From Bacteroidales bacterium UBA1173 (lineage in GTDB: Bacteria; Bacteroidota; Bacteroidia; Bacteroidales; F082): 64,000 bases of DNA. Location: assembly GCA_002311655.1 (NCBI GenBank), contig DBYZ01000008.1, forward strand, positions 129,250-193,249, written 5' to 3'. The notes under the pieces were generated by a model. It saw nothing but the letters and a program-made list of their open reading frames with translations, was not told where the DNA came from and searched no databases. This document shows positions 51,174-59,629 of this stretch, piece after piece; position 1 is the stretch's first letter, and every line of letters starts with the position of its first letter. The position numbers and the translations under genes were made by a program.

Positions 51174-51193
51174 ATTATTCAAAATTTGACAAT

Positions 51194-51331
51194 AAAAAAA
51201 ACCGTGAAACTTTTTGTTCCTTATGGAGGTTCTGGTAAACCTTTGATGCAAACAAGAAAGCTCACGGTAGCACCGCAAGCATTCCCACTTTCTTTTGCAT
51301 CAATTTAAGAAATTTACCAGATTTCCATAAG
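51194..51331 (-). promoter_or_regulatory. Pseudoknotted structured 5' leader RNA (copy 1)
   Basis: Transcribed leftwards from the -7 box at 51426-51419. Stems (plus coordinates): A 51324-51331/51220-51227 (8 bp), B 51313-51321/51231-51239 (9 bp), C 51294-51303/51243-51252 (10 bp), D 51288-51293/51255-51260 (6 bp), apical loop of 27 nt. In that loop ACCGTGA (51268-51262) is complementary to TCACGGT at 51207-51201, outside the hairpin: a 7-bp pseudoknot, followed at once by eight U. A competing mini-hairpin CGGT-GCT-ACCG overlaps the same loop bases. Copy 2 at 58339-58469 has the same geometry. Family not recognised. Confidence 0.7.
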
Positions 51332-51418
51332 CAAAGAAAAGCGAAAACGCCTTAATTATATGTCTTTATACTTTTTAACTGTCTGTTTCTTAATATATTT
51401 GTTTATGATTTCGACTAC

Positions 51419-51426
51419 AAAGATAC
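51419..51426 (-). promoter_or_regulatory. -7 box (TATCTTTG) of the PEGA operon
   Basis: Minus-strand TATCTTTG; predicts a leader of about 240 nt before ATG 51173. Confidence 0.65.
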
Positions 51427-51487
51427 AAATTATTTTGAAAAACAAGAAAAAAGATTAAAAACAGCGAATAAAATCGTGCGATAGTTT

Positions 51488-52468
51488 TTACTCCCTAAAC
51501 CTCTCTACCCTCTCCGCCATATTTTCCTTCAGCTGCTCCCTATAAAGCCATATCTCTCTGGAGTGGTAATTGCCTTCTTTGCCAATTAGTGGGAGGATGT
51601 AGTCGGTGGCAGTGAAACCGTCAACTAAGATAAGGTTGGAGACTGGGTCCATGGTGATGGTTAACGTGTCTTTCTGCTGCTCCTCCAGTGGCACTAGAGG
51701 CGACGGCTCGGTGATGAGCAGGGCTGGCGTGGCATCGGTGTGCCAGTTCACCGGGTTGATGCAGGCCGCGCTACTTGTCCACATGGTGCATGAAGGCTCG
51801 CGGACTGAGTTGTAACAAATGGTTACGCCAGTGTCGTCGGGACCAGTCGCTGGGATGACATGCGGACATTCGTCGATTATCTCCTGCGAGATGCTGGCAC
51901 CTATGATATATGCCGCCACCATGCGACTGTATGTGACATCATCCATCTCGCGAAGAAGCTGCAAGGCAATCATCGCACCCTGACTGAAGCCTGCAAGGAT
52001 AAACGGACGGTCAGCGTTTTCATGACTCAGATAATATTTGAAAGCAAGGCGCACATCGTCGGTGGGCAACGTCAGACGAGTTGCCGCGAGACTGTCACTA
52101 ACAAACGACTGCAGCGTGCACTGACGGTAATAAGGCGAATAAAAGTTGAGATTCCCGCCTAACAATGCATCTACGCCCTTCATTTCGCCAAGCATCGGCC
52201 GACGAATAGCGTCGTCGTAAGTGTTCGCATGATGACACTCTGTGCCGTCAGTTAGGGTGTAGTCGCCAGTTTCTGTAGAAATGATATAAAAAATGTCGGC
52301 AACGCCACCGCGGTCGGTGTGATACCATTGCAAAGTGTCAGTATAATCTGGGGATTTAGGAATACTTTTATCAGATGCTTCATTATTGCATCCTGCGAGA
52401 ATCAGCACCCAAACGGTCATAAACAGCCATAAAATGGACTTTTTTATAATCATTTTATTCATAATCAT
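51488..52468 (-). CDS. DUF3089 family lipoprotein, putative serine hydrolase
   Basis: 326 residues (ATGs at 52462 and 52453 are alternatives). Lipobox Cys27 (VLILAGC). An alpha/beta-hydrolase-like core: ADRPFILAGFSQGAMIALQL with nucleophile-type GFSQG (Ser about 160), preceded by DDVRLAFKYYLSHENADRP as in DUF3089. Candidates for the acid and His lie near DATPALL and GKEGNYHSREIW. Substrate unknown. Follows the MATE gene by 15 bases. Confidence 0.85.
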   Translation of the reverse strand: MIMNKMIIKKSILWLFMTVWVLILAGCNNEASDKSIPKSPDYTDTLQWYHTDRGGVADIFYIISTETGDYTLTDGTECHHANTYDDAIRRPMLGEMKGVDALLGGNLNFYSPYYRQCTLQSFVSDSLAATRLTLPTDDVRLAFKYYLSHENADRPFILAGFSQGAMIALQLLREMDDVTYSRMVAAYIIGASISQEIIDECPHVIPATGPDDTGVTICYNSVREPSCTMWTSSAACINPVNWHTDATPALLITEPSPLVPLEEQQKDTLTITMDPVSNLILVDGFTATDYILPLIGKEGNYHSREIWLYREQLKENMAERVERFRE

Positions 52469-52483
52469 TTGATAACCAATTTG

Positions 52484-53860
52484 TTATGCTGTATATTTAA
52501 ACACTTTCCTCTGCGTCAACAGCAGCACAAAAGCTAACAAGGCTCCGAAGACATCGGAAACTGTGCAGGAGCAGAACACGCCGTCGAGGCTGTCGAGTCC
52601 CAGATTTTGATAAATGACAGGCATGATGTACATCATCGGGATGAGGAAGATGACCTGGCGCGAGAGGCTTGTCACGATGGCGATCCAAGGCTTGTCGATG
52701 CTCTGGAAGAAGTTTGAATTCACTATGGTGAAAGCGATGAGCGGCGTCATCACGGTGATGTAAGGCAACGCCATCTGCGAGATGTCTAACAATGTACTAT
52801 CGTTGGTGAACGCCATCGAGATGATTCGAGGCATCGAGCAGCCGAGAATAGCTGTGAAAACTCCTATCACAACGCAGACTTGCATCGTCAGAATGTACAC
52901 TTTTTTCAGCCTGTCGGGGTGACCCGCGCCGTAGTTGTAGCCTGCGATCGGCTGCATGCCCATGCACACGCCGAGGATGACCATAATCATTATCATGATG
53001 AAGCTGTTGGCGATGCCGTAAGCGCCCACCGCCATGTCGCCGCCGAAACGGATGAGCTGCTTGTTCAAAATCGCCACAACGCCTGCCGCCGCAACGTTCA
53101 TCAGGAACGGACTCATTCCTATCATGAAGATATTCTTGAAAATATAGCCTTTCGGCTGGAATCCATGTCTGCGGAAGCGGATGAACGAGTCGCGTTTCAC
53201 AAAATGCAGCATCGCCAGGAAGGTCGCAAACGCCATCGAGATGGTGGTAGCCCACGCCGCGCCTGCGATTCCCATGTCGAAACCGAAGATAAACAAAGCG
53301 TCGAGCGCAATGTTGAGCACGGCTCCCGACACCAGCACTATCATCGACTTGTTTGGATATCCCGACGAACGCATCAGCGAGACGAGGTTGAATGCCACAG
53401 TGGTCAGAAACATTCCAGGAAGCACAATGACCATGTATTCTCGGGCGTAAGCCACAGTCTCGGCTGTCGCGCCAAACATAAACAAAATCTTATCGAGGAA
53501 GATGTACGAAAACAGCATCACCAAGCCGCTCAACACGACAGTGAAAATAACGCTGTTGCCAAGAATATTCTCAGCCCAATTGACGTCTTTCTTACCCAAA
53601 ACAATCGACATCCTCGCCCCTGCTCCAACGCCAATCAAAGCGCCGAAAGCATGAATGATATTGATAATCGGCAATGTGATGGCTAATCCCGCGATAGCGA
53701 GCGCACCGACTCCGTGTCCGATGAAGATACGGTCACAGATATTGTAAACCGATGATATTATCTGGCTCACCACTGATGGCAATGCGTACATAAGTAACAG
53801 AGTACCAATGCCTTTAGTTTCCAATTCCCTTGTTCTATCTGTCTGCATTTTGCTTTTCAA
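52484..53860 (-). CDS. MATE-family efflux transporter
   Basis: 458-residue polytopic transporter with twelve hydrophobic segments in two halves. First half has TLLLMYALPSVVSQIISSVYNICDRIFIGHGVG, second half GIANSFIMIMIMVILGVCMGMQPIAGYNYGAGH, the usual MATE positions. The start region overlaps tatC by up to 26 bases. Probably Na+ or H+ driven export of an unidentified compound. Confidence 0.93.
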   Translation of the reverse strand: MKSKMQTDRTRELETKGIGTLLLMYALPSVVSQIISSVYNICDRIFIGHGVGALAIAGLAITLPIINIIHAFGALIGVGAGARMSIVLGKKDVNWAENILGNSVIFTVVLSGLVMLFSYIFLDKILFMFGATAETVAYAREYMVIVLPGMFLTTVAFNLVSLMRSSGYPNKSMIVLVSGAVLNIALDALFIFGFDMGIAGAAWATTISMAFATFLAMLHFVKRDSFIRFRRHGFQPKGYIFKNIFMIGMSPFLMNVAAAGVVAILNKQLIRFGGDMAVGAYGIANSFIMIMIMVILGVCMGMQPIAGYNYGAGHPDRLKKVYILTMQVCVVIGVFTAILGCSMPRIISMAFTNDSTLLDISQMALPYITVMTPLIAFTIVNSNFFQSIDKPWIAIVTSLSRQVIFLIPMMYIMPVIYQNLGLDSLDGVFCSCTVSDVFGALLAFVLLLTQRKVFKYTA

Positions 53861-54623
53861 TATTTTTTGCTATCCTAATTCCGTATTCGTATAAAATGTA
53901 AAATGGCACAAAAATCAGCAGCTGGCTCATGACATCTGGCGGCGTGATGAGTGCCGAAAGCACCAGTATCACCACGATGGCGAATTTGCGGTTTTTCCGC
54001 AGCCAGTCTGACGATACGAGGCCTATCGAGGCCAATAATCTTATCAATAGTGGCAGCTGAAACACAAGTCCGCCAGCGAGACAAACGCCCAAAACCGTAC
54101 TGATATATGAGCTGACATCGATGATGTTTTGTATGCTTCCGTTAGCTTCGTAATTTGCCAAAAAGTTGATTCCTAGAGGTGCTATCACGAAGTAGCTGAA
54201 CGCCACGCCGAGGAAGAACCAGAACACTATCTTCCACACTATCAGGCGGGTACGACGTTTCATCGTTGGCGAGAGAGCCGGTTTCACGAAGCCCCACAGC
54301 TGCCCGATGATGTAAGGAAACGCTATCACGAGCGCCCCGACCGCCGACGCTTTTATGTGAAGCATAAACTGCCCGGCAATCTTGGTATTGTATAGATTTA
54401 ACGGATTCGCATTGATGGAGAATAACCTGTTGGTGATGAAATCGCTTTCTGAAGGGTAAAAGATAATGTCAATAATGTAGCCCTTGCAGAATGCAAAAAT
54501 GACAAAAAACAGCAAAACAAAAGCAATCCCGATGTGCATCAACACTTTACGAAGCTCATCGAGATGCTCACCGAAGGTCATTTGAACGTCTTCGGAGTCT
54601 TCCGTCTTGTTTCGCAACGTCAT
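53835..54623 (-). CDS. tatC: Twin-arginine translocase subunit TatC
   Basis: Polytopic receptor of the Tat pathway for folded proteins. 262 residues, six helices, TatC pattern MTFGEHLDELRKVLMHIGIA, FWFFLGVAFSYFVIAPLGINF and ALITPPDVMSQLLIFVPFYI. Follows tatA by six bases. Confidence 0.96.
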   Translation of the reverse strand: MTLRNKTEDSEDVQMTFGEHLDELRKVLMHIGIAFVLLFFVIFAFCKGYIIDIIFYPSESDFITNRLFSINANPLNLYNTKIAGQFMLHIKASAVGALVIAFPYIIGQLWGFVKPALSPTMKRRTRLIVWKIVFWFFLGVAFSYFVIAPLGINFLANYEANGSIQNIIDVSSYISTVLGVCLAGGLVFQLPLLIRLLASIGLVSSDWLRKNRKFAIVVILVLSALITPPDVMSQLLIFVPFYILYEYGIRIAKNIEKQNADR

Positions 54624-54629
54624 GACGGA

Positions 54630-54824
54630 CTATTTCTCCTCTTTCTTCTCATCGTCTTTTTTCTCGCCGCTTGGCTCGTTCATAGCGTCCTTGAATTCCT
54701 TGACGCCCTTGCCCATTCCGCGCATCAGCTCAGGGAGTTTCTTGCCGCCGAAAAGCAGCAGAATCGCCAGCACGATAAGAATTATTTCACCGGTTCCGAT
54801 ACCGCCTAAAAACAATGTTGTCAT
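54630..54824 (-). CDS. tatA: Twin-arginine translocase subunit TatA
   Basis: 64 residues: one helix (EIILIVLAILLLFGGKKLPE) with the FGxKKLPEL hinge, an amphipathic helix and an acidic/Lys-rich tail. -7 box TATATTTG at 54851-54844. Confidence 0.95.
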   Translation of the reverse strand: MTTLFLGGIGTGEIILIVLAILLLFGGKKLPELMRGMGKGVKEFKDAMNEPSGEKKDDEKKEEK

Positions 54825-54843
54825 ATTCTAATTTTATTTTTTG

Positions 54844-54851
54844 CAAATATA
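54844..54851 (-). promoter_or_regulatory. -7 box (TATATTTG) of tatA-tatC-MATE
   Basis: Minus-strand TATATTTG, 19 bases before ATG 54824. Confidence 0.65.
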
Positions 54852-54866
54852 AACATTTTTTCAAAA

Positions 54867-57800
54867 TCAAGAATTTATTTCTCGCAACAAATCCAAAGCG
54901 TCTTTCACTCTATCTACAACCTTGAAAATCAATATGTTTTTGCCGTTTTGCTCCTTAAACTGACAACGTTTCAGATGGTCCGAAGCGTAACGGATGATTT
55001 TGTTGAAAGTCTCGGTCTTGAAGTAATCCGAATCCTGATCTTGCAGGAAATAACAGGTCATATCGCCTTTCTTGAGAACGATTTTTTCAAAGCCCAGATC
55101 ACGGGCAATCCAGCGCAAACGCACGGTATTCAAAAGGTCGTTAGCCTGTGGCGGAATCTCGCCAAATCTGTCAATGAGGTTGTCGGTGAAGCGCATCAGA
55201 CCTTCTTCATTTTCAATGTGATCGAGCTCGTTGTAAAGGCTGATACGCTCAGCCGATGAGTCGACATATTCGTTCGGCAACAGTATCTCCAAATCCGACT
55301 CAATGGCGCATTCGCGAACGTATTTCTTCTCTTCTTCGGGCTTCTCGAATAGGTCTTTGAACTCGTTTTCCTTGAGTTCCATGATAGCCTCGTCGAGGAT
55401 TTTATGATATGTCTCGAATCCGATGTCGTTGATGAATCCGCTCTGTTCGGCGCCAAGTAAGTTGCCTGCACCACGGATGTCAAGGTCGCGCATTGCGATG
55501 TTGAAGCCGCTGCCTAAATCGGAGAACTCCTCCAAGGCACGCAGACGTTTCTGTGCCTCGTCGCTGAGCATCGCCAACGGTGGCGTCAAGAGGTAACAGA
55601 ACGCCTTTTTGTTGGAACGCCCCACCCTGCCGCGCAACTGATGCAGGTCGCTCAAGCCGTATTTGTGTGCATCGTTGATAATGATGGTGTTAGCGTTCGG
55701 AATATCCAAGCCTGCCTCAATAATCGTGGTGCACAGAAGCACGTCGTATTTGCCGTCGATGAAGTCGAGCATGATCTGTTCGAGCTTGTCGCCCTCCATC
55801 TGGCCGTGACCGACGGCAACCTTCGCGCCAGGCACGCAGCTGATAATCATGTCGTACACCTCCATGATGTTTTGAATGCGGTTATGCACGAAAAACACCT
55901 GTCCGTCGCGCGCCAGCTCATATTGGATGGCATCGCGGATGACGTCTGGAGAGAACGAACGCAGTTCGGTCTCGACAGGATATCTGTTCGGTGGCGGCGT
56001 GGTGATGATGCTCATGTCGCGTGCGCCCATCATCGAAAATTGCAACGTTCTTGGAATAGGTGTTGCAGTCAAAGTGAGGGTATCGACGTTGGTTTTCATC
56101 TGTTTCAGCTTCTCCTTTGCGGAAACGCCGAACTTCTGCTCCTCGTCGATAATCAGCAGGCCTAAGTCCTTGAACTCCACGTCTTTACTGATGATGCGAT
56201 GTGTTCCTATTAATATATCAACACGACCGGCTTTGACCTCTTCGAGGGTCTTTTTCTGTTCCTTGGCGGTCTTGAATCGGTTCATGTAGTCAATGGTGAC
56301 CGGGAAGCCTTTCAAACGACTTGAAAACGTGTGGAAATGCTGCAAAGCAAGCACCGTAGTAGGCACCAAAACAGCCACTTGTTTGGAGTCGCTGACAGCC
56401 TTGAAAGCGGCACGTATTGCCACCTCGGTCTTGCCGAAACCCACGTCACCGCACACCAAGCGGTCCATCGGCGATTCCTTCTCCATGTCGCGTTTCACGT
56501 CGATGGTCGCCTTGAGCTGGTCGGGAGTGTCCTCATACATAAACGAAGCTTCCAATTCTGTCTGCAGATATGTGTCGGGCATGAACTGGAATCCTTGCGA
56601 GTTCTTACGTTCCGCATAGAGTTTTATCAACTCGCGCGCGATGTCCTTGACCTTGCTCTTCGTCTTGGCTTTCAGCTTATTCCAAGCGTTCGAGCCTAAT
56701 TTACTTAAAGAAGGCTCTGCTCCATCCTTACTGGAATACTTGGATATTCTATGCAGCGAATGAATGCTCACGTAAAGCAAATCGCCGTTTTGATATATCA
56801 ATCGCAGCGCTTCCTGCTGTTTTCCATTGTGGTCGATGATTTCCAAGCCGTCGAAACGTCCGATGCCATGATCGATATGTGTCACGTAATCGCCAGGTTT
56901 CAAATCGTACAACTCTTTGATAGTCAGCGCCTGACTGCTTGCAAAACCTTCACGCAGATGGAAGCGGTGATAACGCTCGAAAATCTGATGGTCGGTGAAA
57001 CAGCACAGTCTCTGGTCGTTGTCGACAAAACCGGCCTGAATTGAATATAATATAGGTGTGAAATCGTGATTCGACTCGTCTTTTTGCTGCAAATCATTCA
57101 AAATGCTCTGGATTCGTTCGAGCTGACGCTTGCTTTCGGAGAAGAAAAGGATACGGTAGTCTCTGTCTTTCAACGAGTTAAGAGTGTTTTGCAACATCTC
57201 GAAGTTCTTGTTGAACACAGGCTGAGTAGTGGTGTTAAACTCCACAATCTCCTTCCCTATCGAATCGGAATATGTCTCAAACGTAACTGATTTAAAATCA
57301 TCGAGTTGAGTAAGAAGTTCATCGCTTTGTGCGAATAAAGTCTCTGGCGATTTCATGCCTTCGCTTTCCTCAAACGCCTCGAATGCGTCGACAGCTTTTT
57401 TGTACTCGGCATCGATTCTCTCTTTCAGAAAATCGGTCTCATCAAGCCACATAACCGTCTGATTCTGAAGATATTGGAATATCGTCTCACGTTCTTCTGA
57501 GAGGTTATGGTCTTGCAGATTCGGCAACAAAACGATGCGTTGCAGCTTCTCGAGCGAAAGCTGGTCGACGGGGTTAAACGAGCGAATCGACTCCACCTCA
57601 TCGAAATCGAAAACGATGCGATAAGGATAGTCGTTGGCGAATGAAAACACGTCAACGATGCCGCCTCGGATGGCAAACTGACCTGGCTCAACGACGAAAT
57701 CGACATGTTCAAAATTATATTCCAGCAAGGTGTCGGTGACGAAATCCATGTCAACCTTCTCGCCAACTGCAAGCTTTAAAGTGTTCTTGCTCAATATCTT

Positions 57801-58259
57801 ACGAGTGACAATCTTCTCGCTCAACGCTTCAGGGTAAGAGACGATTATGGTCTTTCGTTCAGATGTCGAGACGCGTTGCAAGACCTCGGTTCTCGACAAG
57901 ATATAGGTGTTATCCGGCTTCTCCGGCTCATACGGACGTTTATACGACGTCGGGTAAAACAGAATCATCTTCTTGGCGTAGTCTTGCTCACGTTCGCCAA
58001 AGATATTCTCGAGGTCGTTGTAGAAATAAGCCGCACTCTCCTTGTCGGGACACACCACGAAATGCTGTCCGCCGAGCTTCTCGAACGCCGCCGCCACAGC
58101 GAAAGCCTTAGCCGAGCCGACGATGCCCTTGCAAAACACATTCTTCTTATCATTAAGATAATCAACGAGTTGCAAGATTCGAGCGTCGTCTTTATAATAT
58201 GAGATAGGATTTTCTTTCACGGGGGCAAAAATAAGATTTTTTTCAACAGGATTTAACAT
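54867..58259 (-). CDS. mfd: Transcription-repair coupling factor Mfd
   Basis: 1130-residue translocase that displaces stalled RNA polymerase and recruits UvrA. N-terminal UvrB-like region (KGIVGSAKAFAVAAAFEKLG, IRGGIVDVFSFANDYPYRI), RNA-polymerase-interacting domain (GDYVTHIDHGIGRFDGLEII), and helicase motifs: Walker A GDVGFGKTEVAIRAA, DEEQ in IIDEEQKFGV, TATPIPRTLQFSM, and DLHQLRGRVGRSNKKAFCYL. C-terminal TRCF domain present. Length is normal. Confidence 0.97.
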   Translation of the reverse strand: MLNPVEKNLIFAPVKENPISYYKDDARILQLVDYLNDKKNVFCKGIVGSAKAFAVAAAFEKLGGQHFVVCPDKESAAYFYNDLENIFGEREQDYAKKMILFYPTSYKRPYEPEKPDNTYILSRTEVLQRVSTSERKTIIVSYPEALSEKIVTRKILSKNTLKLAVGEKVDMDFVTDTLLEYNFEHVDFVVEPGQFAIRGGIVDVFSFANDYPYRIVFDFDEVESIRSFNPVDQLSLEKLQRIVLLPNLQDHNLSEERETIFQYLQNQTVMWLDETDFLKERIDAEYKKAVDAFEAFEESEGMKSPETLFAQSDELLTQLDDFKSVTFETYSDSIGKEIVEFNTTTQPVFNKNFEMLQNTLNSLKDRDYRILFFSESKRQLERIQSILNDLQQKDESNHDFTPILYSIQAGFVDNDQRLCCFTDHQIFERYHRFHLREGFASSQALTIKELYDLKPGDYVTHIDHGIGRFDGLEIIDHNGKQQEALRLIYQNGDLLYVSIHSLHRISKYSSKDGAEPSLSKLGSNAWNKLKAKTKSKVKDIARELIKLYAERKNSQGFQFMPDTYLQTELEASFMYEDTPDQLKATIDVKRDMEKESPMDRLVCGDVGFGKTEVAIRAAFKAVSDSKQVAVLVPTTVLALQHFHTFSSRLKGFPVTIDYMNRFKTAKEQKKTLEEVKAGRVDILIGTHRIISKDVEFKDLGLLIIDEEQKFGVSAKEKLKQMKTNVDTLTLTATPIPRTLQFSMMGARDMSIITTPPPNRYPVETELRSFSPDVIRDAIQYELARDGQVFFVHNRIQNIMEVYDMIISCVPGAKVAVGHGQMEGDKLEQIMLDFIDGKYDVLLCTTIIEAGLDIPNANTIIINDAHKYGLSDLHQLRGRVGRSNKKAFCYLLTPPLAMLSDEAQKRLRALEEFSDLGSGFNIAMRDLDIRGAGNLLGAEQSGFINDIGFETYHKILDEAIMELKENEFKDLFEKPEEEKKYVRECAIESDLEILLPNEYVDSSAERISLYNELDHIENEEGLMRFTDNLIDRFGEIPPQANDLLNTVRLRWIARDLGFEKIVLKKGDMTCYFLQDQDSDYFKTETFNKIIRYASDHLKRCQFKEQNGKNILIFKVVDRVKDALDLLREINS

Positions 58260-58311
58260 GAATTATCCATGAATTTTTCATTAATATTTTTTGTTTTATC
58301 CAAAAAACAAC

Positions 58312-58319
58312 TATCTTTG
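58312..58319 (+). promoter_or_regulatory. -7 box (TATCTTTG) of the 58.5-kb operon
   Basis: TATCTTTG places transcription start near 58326, giving a leader of about 195 nt that contains the pseudoknotted element. Confidence 0.7.
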
Positions 58320-58338
58320 CATCGACGAATGTGTCTCT

Positions 58339-58477
58339 CTATGTAGAAATCGCCAATTTCAATAACGTATGTAAGAGACGCAGACTGCAGCTCATAGCGT
58401 GGGCTGTTTATCTGTGTTTGCATACAAGTGTTTGGCGATACTTTACATAGACGCAGGTAGCAGTCCACGTTTCTTTT
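58339..58477 (+). promoter_or_regulatory. Pseudoknotted structured 5' leader RNA (copy 2)
   Basis: Stems: A CTATGTA 58339-58345/TACATAG 58444-58450; B ATCGCCAA 58349-58356/TTGGCGAT 58432-58439; C GTATGTAA 58367-58374/TTGCATAC 58418-58425; D ACGCAGA 58378-58384/TCTGTGT 58411-58417; apical loop 26 nt. Loop CGTGGGCTG (58398-58406) pairs with CAGTCCACG (58461-58469) outside the hairpin, a 9-bp pseudoknot, then a U-rich run. CAGC/GCTG in the loop competes with it. The B/C junction starts TTTC, as in copy 1. TGGCGATACTTT (58433-58444) is antisense to both downstream gene starts. Confidence 0.72.
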
Positions 58478-58519
58478 TACAAGAACGCACCATTGTTTAA
58501 CATAAAAAAGTATCGCATT

Positions 58520-58852
58520 ATGTACACAGCTCAAGAGATTAAAGACGAAGCAAAATCTCAATCCCGATTAGTATTCTGGCTTTGGATTTTAGTTTTCGGA
58601 ATCCCTATGGGATTTTTAACTTACACGACTTTATCAGACCCTCACGCTCCAGTTACCCTTGTAAGGAATACGATATGGGGTGATGTTGCCGTATTCTTCG
58701 GCGCATTGATTATGAAATGGATTTCAGAGATTAATACAAGAAATAAATACAGGGAAATCAATGATGAAGAAATGCGTGACATCCGCTTGAAACATTATAA
58801 ACGAGTTGAAGAACTCTTGGAAAATCTGAACAAAGAAAACGAAAGCAAGTAA
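58520..58852 (+). CDS. Small two-helix membrane protein (2TM-like)
   Basis: 110 residues from ATG 58520 (MYTAQEIKDEAK). Two hydrophobic segments: LVFWLWILVFGIPMGFLTY (about 16-34) and TIWGDVAVFFGALIMKWI (about 50-68), then a charged coiled-coil-like tail (NTRNKYREINDEEMRDIRLK, VEELLENLNKENE). Resembles Bacteroidota 2TM-domain proteins. Preceded by AAAGTATCGC (58507-58516), complementary to the leader. Function unknown. Confidence 0.7.
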   Translation: MYTAQEIKDEAKSQSRLVFWLWILVFGIPMGFLTYTTLSDPHAPVTLVRNTIWGDVAVFFGALIMKWISEINTRNKYREINDEEMRDIRLKHYKRVEELLENLNKENESK

Positions 58853-58883
58853 ATAGATAACCAACCCTCAAAAGTATCGCCAC

Positions 58884-59396
58884 ATGAAAAAACTATTAAA
58901 AATCGCAATCATTTGTTTGTTGATTATCCCAACAATTACAGGTTGTTCGGATAATAACAGCAACAAAGAAACAAATCAAAACAAACAAACTACAGAAACA
59001 AATAAAGATGCAAAAGCAGATCAAAACGTCGCATCTTCAAAGATGATAGATTTATTTGAAATAGTTGATATAAATACAGGATTCCGAACAGATTTCGTTC
59101 CTATGGCTCTTATAAAACTACGCAATGTTTCAGGAAAATCTATTGATAAAAAAATCGAAATCAGGTATGTTATCATATATAATGACGAGATTATTGATGA
59201 ATGGTTTGTTTATGTTCACAATAAATTTGATATACCTTGGGATGACAAGTTGAGTAAAACCATAGAAATCCATTGCAGAAATTATCAGTTCAAATTACTA
59301 CCAAAAGAAGGCAGTTTGAGAACTAAAATTATTTTTGAAGATGGATCATTGATTTACGACGGACTAATTCATAATAAATTTATAGCAACATATTGA
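58884..59396 (+). CDS. Hypothetical lipoprotein
   Basis: 170 residues; signal with lipobox Cys21 (IPTITGC), an Asn/Lys/Thr-rich linker (SNKETNQNKQTTETNKDAKA), then a beta-rich domain (FVPMALIKLRNVSGKSIDKK, EIRYVIIYNDEIIDEWFVYV) reminiscent of DUF4352/FxLYD-type immunoglobulin-like folds, an inference. Begins 31 bases after the 2TM gene, with AAAGTATCGCCA (58871-58882) immediately before the ATG. Confidence 0.7.
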   Translation: MKKLLKIAIICLLIIPTITGCSDNNSNKETNQNKQTTETNKDAKADQNVASSKMIDLFEIVDINTGFRTDFVPMALIKLRNVSGKSIDKKIEIRYVIIYNDEIIDEWFVYVHNKFDIPWDDKLSKTIEIHCRNYQFKLLPKEGSLRTKIIFEDGSLIYDGLIHNKFIATY

Positions 59397-59427
59397 TAAA
59401 CATAGTCTTTATACAAAACACTCTGTC

Positions 59428-59454
59428 AGAGACGGTCATAAAGCCGTCTCTTTG
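59428..59454 (+). terminator. Intrinsic terminator after the lipoprotein gene
   Basis: AGAGACGG (59428-59435) pairs with CCGTCTCT (59444-59451) around an 8-nt loop, followed by TTTG; the U-run is short. Confidence 0.6.
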
Positions 59455-59507
59455 CATATCATTGAAATTATTTTTATCTAAGCCTTCACTTAATTCGAAA
59501 AATTTTG

Positions 59508-59548
59508 TAACTTTGCAGCAAGAACCGAAACGAGAAAAGTTTCAGGTT
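59508..59548 (+). promoter_or_regulatory. Extra -7 box and hairpin upstream of the toxin-antitoxin pair
   Basis: TAACTTTG at 59508-59515 could start a transcript about 50 bases upstream of the second promoter. Just after it AACCGAAAC pairs with GTTTC-A-GGTT (59524-59548). Role unclear. Confidence 0.4.
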
Positions 59549-59555
59549 AGAGTTA

Positions 59556-59608
59556 TCTGAAAAATATTTCACTTTTAAGTGAAGTCTGAAAAATTATTAG
59601 TATATTTG
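59556..59608 (+). promoter_or_regulatory. Promoter/operator of the toxin-antitoxin-like pair
   Basis: -7 box TATATTTG at 59601-59608. In the -33 area lies the inverted repeat TTCACTT-TT-AAGTGAA (59568-59583), flanked by direct repeats TCTGAAAAAT at 59556-59565 and 59585-59594. Such symmetric sites over a promoter are expected for autorepression by the HTH antitoxin. Confidence 0.55.
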
Positions 59609-59629
59609 CAAGCTAAAATTTGTGAAGCT

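Noticed and set aside
58253..58561. Open frame of 102 codons on the minus strand opposite the 58.3-kb leader
   Set aside because: It overlaps a strong plus-strand promoter and a well-formed structured leader, has no recognised motif and starts inside the 2TM gene.
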